Source: JANMJD01 sp963847945
Lineage (GTDB): Bacteria; Actinomycetota; Acidimicrobiia; Acidimicrobiales; Ilumatobacteraceae
Direction: 5' to 3'
Length of the DNA stretch: 64,000 nucleotides
Assembly (NCBI GenBank): GCA_963847945.1
Contig: CAWKBX010000001.1
Span: 1-64,000 of the forward strand
Shown: piece after piece, positions 29,458 to 38,100 of the stretch
How positions within the stretch are numbered: position 1 is the stretch's first letter
Layout of the letters: each line of letters starts with the position of its first letter
Made by a program: the position numbers and the translations under genes
The notes under the pieces: generated by a model
The model's database searches: none
Told to the model about the DNA's origin: nothing
The model's input: the letters and a program-made list of their open reading frames with translations, nothing else

Positions 29458-30567
29458 ATGGGCTATTCCACAGCAGATGAGAGCTTCACCCACCAGTATT
29501 CGCGCCCGTTCGACGAAGTCCACGATCCGGACGGGAGCTGGTCGGATCGCTGCTACTTCTTCGTCCATTCTCCTGATGGCGATGTGCTGATCACGAATGG
29601 ATACGGCAATAACCCCAACCAACGATCGGCGGCGGGTTACGGCAAAGTCGCTCTCGGCGACGGCCGTCATTGGGATCTCGTTGTCGGACGAAGGGTGACC
29701 GGTGACGATCGTGACGACCTGTACGCCGGGCCGATGCGCTGGACCTGTGTCGAGCCGCTCAAGCGCTGGAAGGTCGAGCTGGGCCCGAACGCCTCGGGCA
29801 TTGAGTGGGACATGGAGTACCAGCCGCGGGCGCCGATGTGGGAGTTACTACCGATGTACGTCGAGGTCGACGGTCGGGCGATCGTCGATATGTACCACAT
29901 CAAGCAGACCGGCCAATGGACGGGTTGGGTGTCGATCGAGGGCGAGCGGATCTCAGTCGATGGCTGGCACGGCGGGCGTGATCGTACGTTCGGTATTCGG
30001 ATGGCCCACGAGATCAATTTCTGGATCTGGCTCGACGCCGGCTTCGAGGACCGAGCGGTGCAGGCGTGGCTGATCGAAGATCACGACGGCAACGTCCAGT
30101 ACGTCGACGGTGGGATCACTCACACCGATGGCACGCTGTCGAAACGCTTCGTCAGCATGGATCACGACATCGAGTTTGACCTCGATCGAAAGCGTCCCAT
30201 CCGGGCCGTACTGACCTTCACCGACACCGATGGTGCCACGTATCAACTCACCTGCGACAGCCCACTGCCGCATGTCAACGCGTACTACGGCATGCCGCTG
30301 GACAAGCGCACCGTCGAGAAGCTCGGCAACGGTGAGTACTTCATCCATTTCCCGTGGAACAGTGCCGACCTGGAGGAGTTGCACGGCGTCGAGAGCGCAT
30401 CGATGTCGATTGACCAGCTGATGCGGTTCGACCTCGATGGCCAGCCCGGCATGGGGATCTTCGAGATTCTCACAGGCTCCGACGGCTCCGCGAAGTATCC
30501 GAACTGGCCGCCGATGGACATGTCGCAGTTCAGTCAGCCGGCCCGGCCGAAGCCGCTCCCGGCCTGA
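29458..30567 (+). CDS. Conserved hypothetical, DUF7064/7065- or CrtC-like beta-barrel protein
   Basis: A 369-residue soluble protein rich in Trp and acidic residues: SWSDRCYFFVHSPDGDVLIT, YAGPMRWTCVEPLKRWKVEL, IEWDMEYQPRAPMWEL, HIKQTGQWTGWVSIEGERIS and DGWHGGRDRTFGIR. The pattern (RW, WxV, GxWxGxxxxDR) recalls hydroxyneurosporene-synthase-like calycin folds, possibly the DUF7064/DUF7065 pair; this is uncertain. Such genes are common beside acyl-CoA catabolic genes in actinobacteria. It is controlled by a promoter carrying the GACGTC motif. Its last 38 bases overlap the end of the convergent CoA ligase gene. Confidence 0.6.
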   Translation: MGYSTADESFTHQYSRPFDEVHDPDGSWSDRCYFFVHSPDGDVLITNGYGNNPNQRSAAGYGKVALGDGRHWDLVVGRRVTGDDRDDLYAGPMRWTCVEPLKRWKVELGPNASGIEWDMEYQPRAPMWELLPMYVEVDGRAIVDMYHIKQTGQWTGWVSIEGERISVDGWHGGRDRTFGIRMAHEINFWIWLDAGFEDRAVQAWLIEDHDGNVQYVDGGITHTDGTLSKRFVSMDHDIEFDLDRKRPIRAVLTFTDTDGATYQLTCDSPLPHVNAYYGMPLDKRTVEKLGNGEYFIHFPWNSADLEELHGVESASMSIDQLMRFDLDGQPGMGIFEILTGSDGSAKYPNWPPMDMSQFSQPARPKPLPA

Positions 30568-32194
30568 GAAGACCGTCGTCGGCAAGGAGGCGGTCGAGCC
30601 GGTTGCGGTCATCGGCGCTGAGCGCCCGCAGCGGCTCGCCCTTCGCTGAGCGCCAGATCACAAGGCCCGCTCGCCAGGCGTCCTTGCGCAGCCGCGTCTT
30701 GTCGATTTTCATGCTCGCCAGCTTTGGGAGCTCCTCGTCGATGCGAACGAACGACGGCAGCCATTTCGGTCCGAGGTCGGGTTGGGCACGGAGGAACACG
30801 TCGAACGCGTCGGCATCGAACTTGGCGCCGGCCTGCAATTCGATGGCCGCCATCACCCGGTCGCCGACCGGGTCGTCGGGAACGGCATAGACGGCGACGG
30901 AACGGATGTCGGGGTGGCGGGCGATGATGACTTCGACCGGCGCGGCCGAAAAGTTCTCGCCATCGACGCGTAGCCACTCGTTCGAGCGGCCGGCGAAGTA
31001 GAACCATCCGTCGGCGTCGCGGTACGCAAGGTCGCCCGACCAGTACCAGCCGTCGCGGAACCGTTCGTTCGCCGCTGCCTCGTTCTTGTAGTACCCCTCA
31101 AACCCCGAAGTCGGCTGGGTCTCGACGATCTCGCCGACCGCTTCGTCGAGATTGAGCACCCGGCCAAACTGGTCGCGTTCCGCCCGTGGGCACTCAAGAT
31201 TCGTCGCCGGATCGAGTACCCGTACCGAGTCCGCCGCCTGACCGAGTGCCCCGACCGGCATCGACGGATCCCGGCGAATGATGACCACGCCCTCGGTCGA
31301 GCCGTAGCTGTCACGGACCGCGCAGCCGAATCGTCGCGAGAATTCGCTGATGTCGTGCAGCGACGCTTCGTTGCCAATCGCCAGACGCAATGGGCTGTCG
31401 GCGTCGTCTGGTGCCCCCGGGACCGCGAGGATGTAATTCAGCACCTTGCCCGTGTATGTCATCATCGTGGCGCGGTACCGGCGCACATCTTCCACGGTCT
31501 TGGACGCCGAGAATCTGCGTCGAGTGGCGATCGGAATGCCGGCGTTGATCGTCGCCGACCAACCCGTGAACAACGAGCTGGAGTGGAAGAACGGCAGCGG
31601 CGAATAGACGACGTCGCCGGCAGAGAGGTTCGCGATGGACGCGACGTGGGCCCCGGTGCGGGCGATACGGCCCTGGGTGCAGCGCACCGCCTTCGGCAGC
31701 CCCGTCGACCCCGACGTGAACACCAGCAGGAAGAGGTCGTCTTCGGAGATTGGTTGGCGCGGTCCGTCGAAGGGACGCACCTGCGCCAATCGGTCGGCAT
31801 GAAGCGGATCATCGATCAGCAGGACGCGATCAGCGGGTACCGAGATCGGCGCATCATCGATCAGTTCCGCGAAGGCCTGTGACGTGACGAGGATCTCACA
31901 GTCGGAGTGGTCGATCAGCTGAGCCAGCTGCGCGCCGCGGTACGTCGAGTTGATCCCCACGATCACCGATCCGGAGATGGCCGCGGCCACGAGCCAGAAG
32001 ACGTAATCGGGCGCGTTGTCGAGCAGCACCCCGATATGAGGTGGGCGGCTCGGATCGTGCATCTCGTCGTACAGCGCGGCCCGCCGCCGGCCCTCGGCGA
32101 TGACCTGCTGGAATGTCCAGGTGCCGTCCTCGTGCAGGAGGCCGGTTCGGTCGTCACCTTCGCGCGCCAGCAGCAACTCGGCAATCGTGGTCAC
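30530..32194 (-). CDS. Acyl-CoA ligase, FadD17-like
   Basis: A 554-residue adenylate-forming enzyme: P-loop LVFTSGSTGLPKAV, PLPFFHSSSLFTGWSATINA, YGSTEGVVIIRRD, WYWSGDLAYRDADGWFYFAG, RSNEWLRVDGENFS and the C-terminal Lys region LASMKIDKTRLRKD. GTG 32194 overlaps the stop of the small acyl-CoA dehydrogenase gene (GTGA). Gene order large FadE, small FadE, ligase equals fadE26-fadE27-fadD17 of Mycobacterium tuberculosis, where FadD17 activates steroid side-chain acids. A similar role is inferred. Confidence 0.88.
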   Translation of the reverse strand: MTTIAELLLAREGDDRTGLLHEDGTWTFQQVIAEGRRRAALYDEMHDPSRPPHIGVLLDNAPDYVFWLVAAAISGSVIVGINSTYRGAQLAQLIDHSDCEILVTSQAFAELIDDAPISVPADRVLLIDDPLHADRLAQVRPFDGPRQPISEDDLFLLVFTSGSTGLPKAVRCTQGRIARTGAHVASIANLSAGDVVYSPLPFFHSSSLFTGWSATINAGIPIATRRRFSASKTVEDVRRYRATMMTYTGKVLNYILAVPGAPDDADSPLRLAIGNEASLHDISEFSRRFGCAVRDSYGSTEGVVIIRRDPSMPVGALGQAADSVRVLDPATNLECPRAERDQFGRVLNLDEAVGEIVETQPTSGFEGYYKNEAAANERFRDGWYWSGDLAYRDADGWFYFAGRSNEWLRVDGENFSAAPVEVIIARHPDIRSVAVYAVPDDPVGDRVMAAIELQAGAKFDADAFDVFLRAQPDLGPKWLPSFVRIDEELPKLASMKIDKTRLRKDAWRAGLVIWRSAKGEPLRALSADDRNRLDRLLADDGLLRPGAASAGPAD

Positions 32195-33195
32195 GGTGAA
32201 CTCCGCGGTGAAGCGTCGGGCACGAGCATCGAGGCGGCGAAACGCGGGTCGACCCGTTCGCTGCGGAGCCAGGCTCCCAGTTGGTGGGTGAGGTCGGCTG
32301 AGGTGCCCAAGAGCGCGTCGAGGGCCAGGACGCGGCTGTGGTGATGATGATGGTCGTGCTCTGCGGTGAAACCGATGCCGCCGAGCGCCTGCAGCGAGCG
32401 CTCGCATGCGGTGCGGCCGTTGCGGCCGGCGAGTGCCTTGAGCACTTCGCCGAACTTGGCCGGCGCGGCGTCGTCGAGCACGATCGCCTGAGTGAGCACG
32501 GCCTCGATGGCGACGCACGCCGTACTTGCCTGGGCGAGGATGTGGCGCACGGCTTGGAACTTCCCGATCGGCTGGCCGAACTGTTCGCGGTTCGTCGCGT
32601 GCTCGACGGCGAGGCCGACAGCGGCTTCGGCGGCCCCGAGAGTCTCGGCCGCTATGGCGACTCGCCCGAGGAAGGTGCTGCGCTGTCGTATGGGCTCGGC
32701 GTCGCTCTCGGCGACAATGGTTGTCGCCGCAGCCCAATCGATGTCGGCCGCGTGGAGCACGACGCGGCCTGGTACAACCATCGATCGCAACGACACGGCA
32801 TCTGGTGGCACGATCGACACGCCCTGACCTGGGCGATTCACAATGACGTGACGATCGTGGATATCTCCGACGACCACATGCACCGTCCCGCGGCGCGCCG
32901 AGTGGCGGGTGAGCGTCGCGATCGCGCGGCCGGGGGGGATTTCGGTATGGGGCAGGTAGGGCTGAGCGACCAGCCCGCCAAGCGCTGATGAGGCGGCCAG
33001 TTGACGGCCGTGGGCGCGGAACAGCGCGAACACCGCGAGGCGGGTGTCGAGGTCATCGAGATGGGTGAGCAGGTCCCAGAAACCCAGCGACACAAGCGCG
33101 TCATCGCCCCCATCCGTGCCCAACGCCTGCACTGCGACGTCGAGATACTCGTGCATGCCTCCGGACGCCGCGGCAAGCGCAATTGGCGTGGTCAT
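32191..33195 (-). CDS. Acyl-CoA dehydrogenase, small subunit type (FadE27-like)
   Basis: A 334-residue protein with a weak N-terminal half and a clear C-terminal acyl-CoA dehydrogenase domain: RSTFLGRVAIAAETLGAAEA, AVEHATNREQFGQPIGKFQA and CERSLQALGGIGFTAEHDHH. It has LSSLR-poor, reduced FAD-binding features, as expected of the beta partner in the heterotetrameric alpha2beta2 FadE enzymes of cholesterol catabolism. ATGA overlap with the large subunit gene upstream and GTGA overlap with the ligase gene downstream. Confidence 0.85.
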   Translation of the reverse strand: MTTPIALAAASGGMHEYLDVAVQALGTDGGDDALVSLGFWDLLTHLDDLDTRLAVFALFRAHGRQLAASSALGGLVAQPYLPHTEIPPGRAIATLTRHSARRGTVHVVVGDIHDRHVIVNRPGQGVSIVPPDAVSLRSMVVPGRVVLHAADIDWAAATTIVAESDAEPIRQRSTFLGRVAIAAETLGAAEAAVGLAVEHATNREQFGQPIGKFQAVRHILAQASTACVAIEAVLTQAIVLDDAAPAKFGEVLKALAGRNGRTACERSLQALGGIGFTAEHDHHHHHSRVLALDALLGTSADLTHQLGAWLRSERVDPRFAASMLVPDASPRSSP

Positions 33196-34346
33196 GGCAG
33201 CCGCAGGATCTGCTTGGCGATGGTGTCGAGCTGCATCTGTTGAGAGCCTCCGTACACCGTCACGATCCGAGAGAACAGGTACTCCTGACGTCGAACGGCC
33301 AGCTCGTCATCGGCGACGTCAATGGCGATGTCTGGATCGGTGGCATATATCCAGTCGTACGTCGAATGCTCGGCCGCGCACAGGAGCAGCTTCGTGTACG
33401 CCGCTTTCGGCCCGAGTGGCATGTTCGATGCGTGAGCTTGCAGGGCGGCGTGGCCGGCCGCCGTGACCGCGGCGAGGTCGAGCAGCGCGCCGCCGAGCGT
33501 CGTGTCGGTTGAAGCATCGGCGAGCGGAAGGGTGTCGCGGAGGTGCTGGTACAAGAAGCAGTGGCGGAACCACGCGAACGTCCCACGCTCGTGGCCGAGG
33601 ATGTGCATCGCCACCTGCCATCCGCCCCCGAGTTCGCCGACGATCGACTCCGCGTCGACGTAGACATCGTCGAAGGCCACTTCGGCGAGTTCGTCGGTGC
33701 CGTTGGCCTGTTCGATCGGGCTGACCAGTACCCCGGGCGCACGGAGGTCGACGATGAATGCGGTGAGCCCACGGTGCCGAGAATCTGCCGACCCGGTGCG
33801 GGCCAGCAGCAGGCACCATCGGGCGTAGCGGGCCCAGCTCGTCCATATCTTGCGACCATTGACGACGAAGCCGTCGTCGACGGGTGTGGCCGTGGTACGG
33901 ATGCTGGCGAGGTCTGAACCTGCGCCTGGCTCCGAGAAGCCCTGGGCCCAGAGCTGCCGACCGGCAAGGTACTGCGGTATCGCCTCGGAGACGAAGGGTT
34001 GCGGCCCCTTGGCGACCAGCGTCGGGGCCAGGATCTCCAAGTGCTCGAACAGTGCCATGCCGGGAACGCCGTGGCGGGCCAGGGCCTCCCACATGGCGGC
34101 CCGGTGCAAGATCGTCCCGCCGAGGCCGCCAACTTCCACCGGCCATCCGTAGCGGCCCCAACCTTGGTCGTAGAGCGCGGCCATCAGATCGCACATCACC
34201 GCTACCCGCTCCGGGTAGTCGGGGATCGGCAACTGCGCCCGCCGCAGGCACTCCGGGCGCCCGTCCAACCATGACTCGAACGCGGCGACATATATCGGGA
34301 CGTCGAGGTAGGAGTCGGTGCTGAGTTCCTTCGCCGATGATGACAT
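33192..34346 (-). CDS. Acyl-CoA dehydrogenase, large subunit type (FadE26-like)
   Basis: A 384-residue acyl-CoA dehydrogenase: YDQGWGRYGWPVEVGGLGGT, LWAQGFSEPGAGSDLASIRT, VVNGRKIWTSWARYARWCLL and a C-terminal SRIVTVYGGSQQMQLDTIAK. It lacks an obvious internal catalytic Glu of single-subunit enzymes, which fits a heteromeric enzyme with the next gene. ATG 34346 is part of the operator-like motif itself: the minus strand reads TATATT-GACGTCG-ATG, so -10 and start are about 7 bases apart and the mRNA is likely leaderless. Confidence 0.88.
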   Translation of the reverse strand: MSSSAKELSTDSYLDVPIYVAAFESWLDGRPECLRRAQLPIPDYPERVAVMCDLMAALYDQGWGRYGWPVEVGGLGGTILHRAAMWEALARHGVPGMALFEHLEILAPTLVAKGPQPFVSEAIPQYLAGRQLWAQGFSEPGAGSDLASIRTTATPVDDGFVVNGRKIWTSWARYARWCLLLARTGSADSRHRGLTAFIVDLRAPGVLVSPIEQANGTDELAEVAFDDVYVDAESIVGELGGGWQVAMHILGHERGTFAWFRHCFLYQHLRDTLPLADASTDTTLGGALLDLAAVTAAGHAALQAHASNMPLGPKAAYTKLLLCAAEHSTYDWIYATDPDIAIDVADDELAVRRQEYLFSRIVTVYGGSQQMQLDTIAKQILRLP

Positions 34347-34362
34347 CGACGTCAATATAGAA
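34345..34362. promoter_or_regulatory. Operator-like site between the FadE operon and the P450 gene
   Basis: ATCGACGTCAATATAGAA is identical to the site at 22970. On the minus strand it contains the -10 region and start codon of the large acyl-CoA dehydrogenase; on the plus strand TATAGA could be a -10 box for the P450 gene 210 bases downstream. One bound regulator could control both directions. Confidence 0.7.
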
Positions 34363-34572
34363 ACATCTGGGCTCAGAAGCAATTGCAGTGTCCTGAAATT
34401 GGAGGCGAGCGTCGGGATGAGGCGTTACAGCCCCTGTCCGCCAGCGACAGTCCCACGAGGCGTCCATCATGTTGACGATGTGGAGGAGGCAGAACTAGTT
34501 CGTTGGACATCATGCCTCCATAGTGGTGGGGCCCATGGCTTACCATTCGTTCGACGCACCTGGAGGGGAAAC

Positions 34573-35772
34573 GTGGCCGCTGTCGATTTCGATCCGTTCA
34601 GTCGGGACTTCTTTGATGATCCGTCCGAGACGTACCGCCGCTTGCGGGAAGAGGCGCCTTGTTTCTACAGCGAACGCTACGACTTCTACGCCTTGAGCCG
34701 CTTCGACGATGTCGTCGCCGCGAGCCGTGACACCAAGACGTTCACCTCGACCCACGGGCTGACCTATGAGCGGCTCAGCGACCCGAACGTCGACATGTCG
34801 AACCCGATGAGCATGATCATGATGGACCCGCCGCAGCACACCCGTTATCGGCGCCTGGTCAGCCGGTCGTTCTCGCCGCGAGACATCGACAAGCGAGAGC
34901 CGCTCATCCGCCGCAAGATGGCCACCTACCTTGAGCCGCTGATGGACCAGGCCGCCTTCGACCTGGTTGAGGGGTATTGCGGGCCGTTCCCGGCCGAGGT
35001 GATCTGCTCGATCCTCGGCATCCCCGAGGCCGACCACCAGATGATCCGCCACCTCACCGACGAGAGCCTGCGCCGCGAGGAGGGCGAGGCGGTCGGCGGC
35101 CAGCGCCAAATGGAGGCGATGATCCAGGGGTACATGTACTACGCGCAGTTCGTCGCCGACAAGCGCGACCACCCTGGCGATGACATGTGCAGCGAGTTGC
35201 TGGAGGCGCAGTTCGAGGATGAAGACGGCAGCATCCACACGATGACCGACCACGAAATCGCCGGGTTCATCAGCCTGCTCGCCGCCGCCGGAAGCGAGAC
35301 GGTGACCAAGGCGGTCGGCAACGCTGCGGTGCTGTTCCACCGCAATCCCGATCAGTGGGCCAAGGTGGTCGCCGGCGACGCTGCGCTTCCCGGCGCGGTC
35401 GAGGAGACGCTGCGGTACTGGGCCCCGTCGCAGTATCAGGGCCGGTTCTCGCTCGCCGAGTCGACCTGGCACGGGGTGACGATCCCAGCGGGCAAACCGG
35501 TGTTCCTGCTCACCGGCGCGGCGAACCACGACCCGCGCGAGTACGACGACCCGGACGTGTTCGATATCGACCGCCCCCCGAAAATGCCGCTCGCATTCGG
35601 ACACGGCATCCATCGCTGCATCGGCGAAGCGCTTGCCCGCCTCGAGATCCGTGTCGCGTTCGACGAACTCCGCACCCGCTGGCCCGGCTTCAGCGTCGAT
35701 GAGTCGGGCCTGGAACGGGTGCAGATGTCGAACGTCGCGGGGTACTCCAAGATCCCGTTCATCGCCGTCTGA
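34573..35772 (+). CDS. Cytochrome P450
   Basis: A 399-residue soluble P450. Landmarks: SMIMMDPPQHTRYRRLVSRS in the C-helix region, oxygen-binding I-helix LLAAAGSETVTKAVGN, K-helix ExxR in VEETLRYWAP, and the haem-binding LAFGHGIHRCIGEALARLE with the ligand Cys at about 349. GTG 34573 follows GGAGGGG, so the ~85 residues upstream in the same frame are not coding. Divergent from the FadE/FadD operon and near the shared operator, so an oxidation of the same substrate class (steroid or isoprenoid side chain) is inferred. Confidence 0.9.
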   Translation: MAAVDFDPFSRDFFDDPSETYRRLREEAPCFYSERYDFYALSRFDDVVAASRDTKTFTSTHGLTYERLSDPNVDMSNPMSMIMMDPPQHTRYRRLVSRSFSPRDIDKREPLIRRKMATYLEPLMDQAAFDLVEGYCGPFPAEVICSILGIPEADHQMIRHLTDESLRREEGEAVGGQRQMEAMIQGYMYYAQFVADKRDHPGDDMCSELLEAQFEDEDGSIHTMTDHEIAGFISLLAAAGSETVTKAVGNAAVLFHRNPDQWAKVVAGDAALPGAVEETLRYWAPSQYQGRFSLAESTWHGVTIPAGKPVFLLTGAANHDPREYDDPDVFDIDRPPKMPLAFGHGIHRCIGEALARLEIRVAFDELRTRWPGFSVDESGLERVQMSNVAGYSKIPFIAV

Positions 35773-35852
35773 ATCGGGCGTCGGCACCGGTCGGACGCCC
35801 ACGGCATCTCGGTAACCGGAGCGGTCGATGACCGCGCCTACGGTCAGGAGTC

Positions 35853-38069
35853 ATGACGTCTGAGACGGTGATTCATCGGCGTTCGTGCAGCTTGTGCGAA
35901 TGTGTGTGCGGGCTGACGATGCCGGTCACCAACGGCAAGGTCGGCACGATCCGCGGCGACCGCGACGATGTGTGGTCGAAGGGGTTCCTGTGCCCGAAAG
36001 GCACGACCTTGGGGGCGCTGCACGACGATCCCGATCGCATCCGTACGCCGATGATCCGTGACGGCGACGAGTGGCGTGAGGCAACCTGGGATGAGGCGTT
36101 CGAGCGTTGCGAAGCGCTGATCGGCAAGGTCATTGCCGAGCACGGTGTCGAGGCGTTCACGTGCTTCATCGGGAACCCCACCGGCCACAGCTTCTCCCTC
36201 GGTCGCTATGCGGCGATGGTCACCACCGCGATGCCGTACATATTTTCGGCAGGCACGGTCGACCAATGGCCCAAGAACGTGTCGGCGGCGCTGATGTTCG
36301 GCAATATGTGGCTGTTCCCCGCTCCCGATCTCGATCGCAGCGACTACTTCCTGTGCATGGGCGGCAACCCGCACGCATCGGGAGGGAGCCTGATCGGCAG
36401 CGTCAACGTCGTCGGCCAAATCGAGGCGATCCGCGCCCGTGGCGGCAAGGTTGTCGTGGTCGACCCGCGGCGCACCCGCACCGCGGAACTCGCCGATGAG
36501 TGGGTGCCGATCCAACCCGGAACCGACGCCGCCTGGTTGATGGCGATCCTCAACGTCGTCTTCGAAACCGAGGTCGACCTCGGCCACCTTGGCGAACTCG
36601 TCGACGGCCTCGACGACGTGCGGCAGGCCTGCGAACCGTTCACCCCGGAGCGGGTCGCCGCGTACACAAAGGTGCCGGCGGACGTGACCCGGCGGATCGC
36701 CGCGGAGATCGCCGCGGCCCAGGCGGCCTCGATCTACGGTCGCATCGGGTTGTGCAATCAGGAGTTCGGCACCCTGGCGTCTGCGCTTGTCGACGTGGTG
36801 GCGATCTGCTCCGGGAACTTTGATCGTCCGGGCACGCTGATGTTCGGCGATCCGATCGTCAAGCCCTTGGCATCGCTGCTGAACAGCAAGCTGATGGGCG
36901 AGCCGACCTTCGGCAACTGGCGCTCGCGGGTGCGCGGCGCCCCTGAGGTACTCGGCCAGGTGCCGGCGTCGTGCATGGCCGAGGAGATCGCCACGCCCGG
37001 CGCAGGCCAACTGCACGGGCTGATCACGATCGCCGCCAACCCGGTGATCTCGGTGCCCGACTCCGACGCCCTCGATGCTGCCCTGCCGATGCTCGACTGC
37101 ATGATCAGCCTCGACAACTACCTCAACGAGACGACCCGCCACGCCCATGTGATCTTCCCCGGTCCGTCGCCGTTGGAGACGCCGCATTTCGATGAGCTGC
37201 TTCGGGCCTGGGCGAACCGTTCGGTCGCCCGGTACTCGGCGGCCCTGTTCGGTCGGCCGGAAGGAACCCGCGAGGAGTGGGAGGTGCTGGTCGTTCTCGG
37301 CGCGATGCTGCGTGGCGCGCGCTACCGCGACGTCGACGTTGCCGCCGCCGACAACGAGTTCTTCGCCGGGTTGTGCATGGCCACCGGGCTCGACCCGGGC
37401 CCGACGATGGCCCACTACGACAACGGCGGCCCCGAGCGGATGGCCGACTGGTCGGTGCGGGTGAGCAACTTCGGTGATCGCTACGGGGCCAACCCAGACG
37501 GCCTCAATCTCGCCAAGATCAAGTCCGCGCCGAACGGCATCGACCTCGGCCCCAACGTGCCCCGCGCCCATACGTCGGTCGTCACGCCGAATGGCAAGAT
37601 CCAACTCGCCCCGCGCTACATCTTCGACGATCTCGGTCGTCTCGCCGAGCGGATTGATCATCCCGATACCGGGCTGGTGCTCGTCAGCCGTCGGCATCTG
37701 CGGTCGAAGAACTCGTGGATGCACAACATCAAAGTGCTGGTCAAGGGCAAGGACCGCTGCACGTTGATCATCCATCCCGACGACGCCGAACGCGTCGGCG
37801 TTGCCGATGGCGGCCATGCGACGGTGACGTCCGAGGTCGGCTCGATCGAGGTCCCTGTCGAGGTCTCCGACGAGATGCTGCCCGGCGTGGTCTGCCTGCC
37901 CCACGGTTGGGGACACGACAAGGTGGGCACGCGCCTGTCGGTGGCCCGCGAACACGCCGGGGTCAACAACAATCGAATCGCCCCCGGACGGTTGGTCGAC
38001 CCGCTCTCGGGCAATGCGATCGTCAACGGCATCCCTGTCGAGGTCACCCGGGCCTTCGCGCTCGTGTGA
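35853..38069 (+). CDS. Molybdopterin oxidoreductase with [4Fe-4S] cluster (DMSO-reductase family)
   Basis: A 738-residue enzyme. The N-terminal cluster motif is CSLCECVCGL followed by GFLCPKGTTLGAL. Next are the molybdopterin domains (TFCIGNPTGH-type region FIGNPTGHSFSLGRY, YFLCMGGNPHASGGS, KVVVVDPRRTRTAELADEWV) and the C-terminal cofactor-binding barrel (LVSRRHLRSKNSWMHNI, IHPDDAERVGVADGG, GVNNNRIAPGRLVDPLSGN). No twin-arginine signal, so it is cytoplasmic. It stands alone without electron-transfer subunits, like the soluble Mo enzymes often found beside alcohol dehydrogenases. Substrate unknown. Fully intact over 2.2 kb. Confidence 0.9.
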   Translation: MTSETVIHRRSCSLCECVCGLTMPVTNGKVGTIRGDRDDVWSKGFLCPKGTTLGALHDDPDRIRTPMIRDGDEWREATWDEAFERCEALIGKVIAEHGVEAFTCFIGNPTGHSFSLGRYAAMVTTAMPYIFSAGTVDQWPKNVSAALMFGNMWLFPAPDLDRSDYFLCMGGNPHASGGSLIGSVNVVGQIEAIRARGGKVVVVDPRRTRTAELADEWVPIQPGTDAAWLMAILNVVFETEVDLGHLGELVDGLDDVRQACEPFTPERVAAYTKVPADVTRRIAAEIAAAQAASIYGRIGLCNQEFGTLASALVDVVAICSGNFDRPGTLMFGDPIVKPLASLLNSKLMGEPTFGNWRSRVRGAPEVLGQVPASCMAEEIATPGAGQLHGLITIAANPVISVPDSDALDAALPMLDCMISLDNYLNETTRHAHVIFPGPSPLETPHFDELLRAWANRSVARYSAALFGRPEGTREEWEVLVVLGAMLRGARYRDVDVAAADNEFFAGLCMATGLDPGPTMAHYDNGGPERMADWSVRVSNFGDRYGANPDGLNLAKIKSAPNGIDLGPNVPRAHTSVVTPNGKIQLAPRYIFDDLGRLAERIDHPDTGLVLVSRRHLRSKNSWMHNIKVLVKGKDRCTLIIHPDDAERVGVADGGHATVTSEVGSIEVPVEVSDEMLPGVVCLPHGWGHDKVGTRLSVAREHAGVNNNRIAPGRLVDPLSGNAIVNGIPVEVTRAFALV

Positions 38070-38100
38070 GCGGCACCTCCCGCGCTCGCCCATCAGGCCC

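Noticed and set aside
35844..38093. 749-codon minus-strand open frame
   Set aside because: It is the mirror of the molybdopterin oxidoreductase gene; high GC at third positions keeps the opposite frame open, and its Arg/His/Asp-rich translation has no domain pattern.
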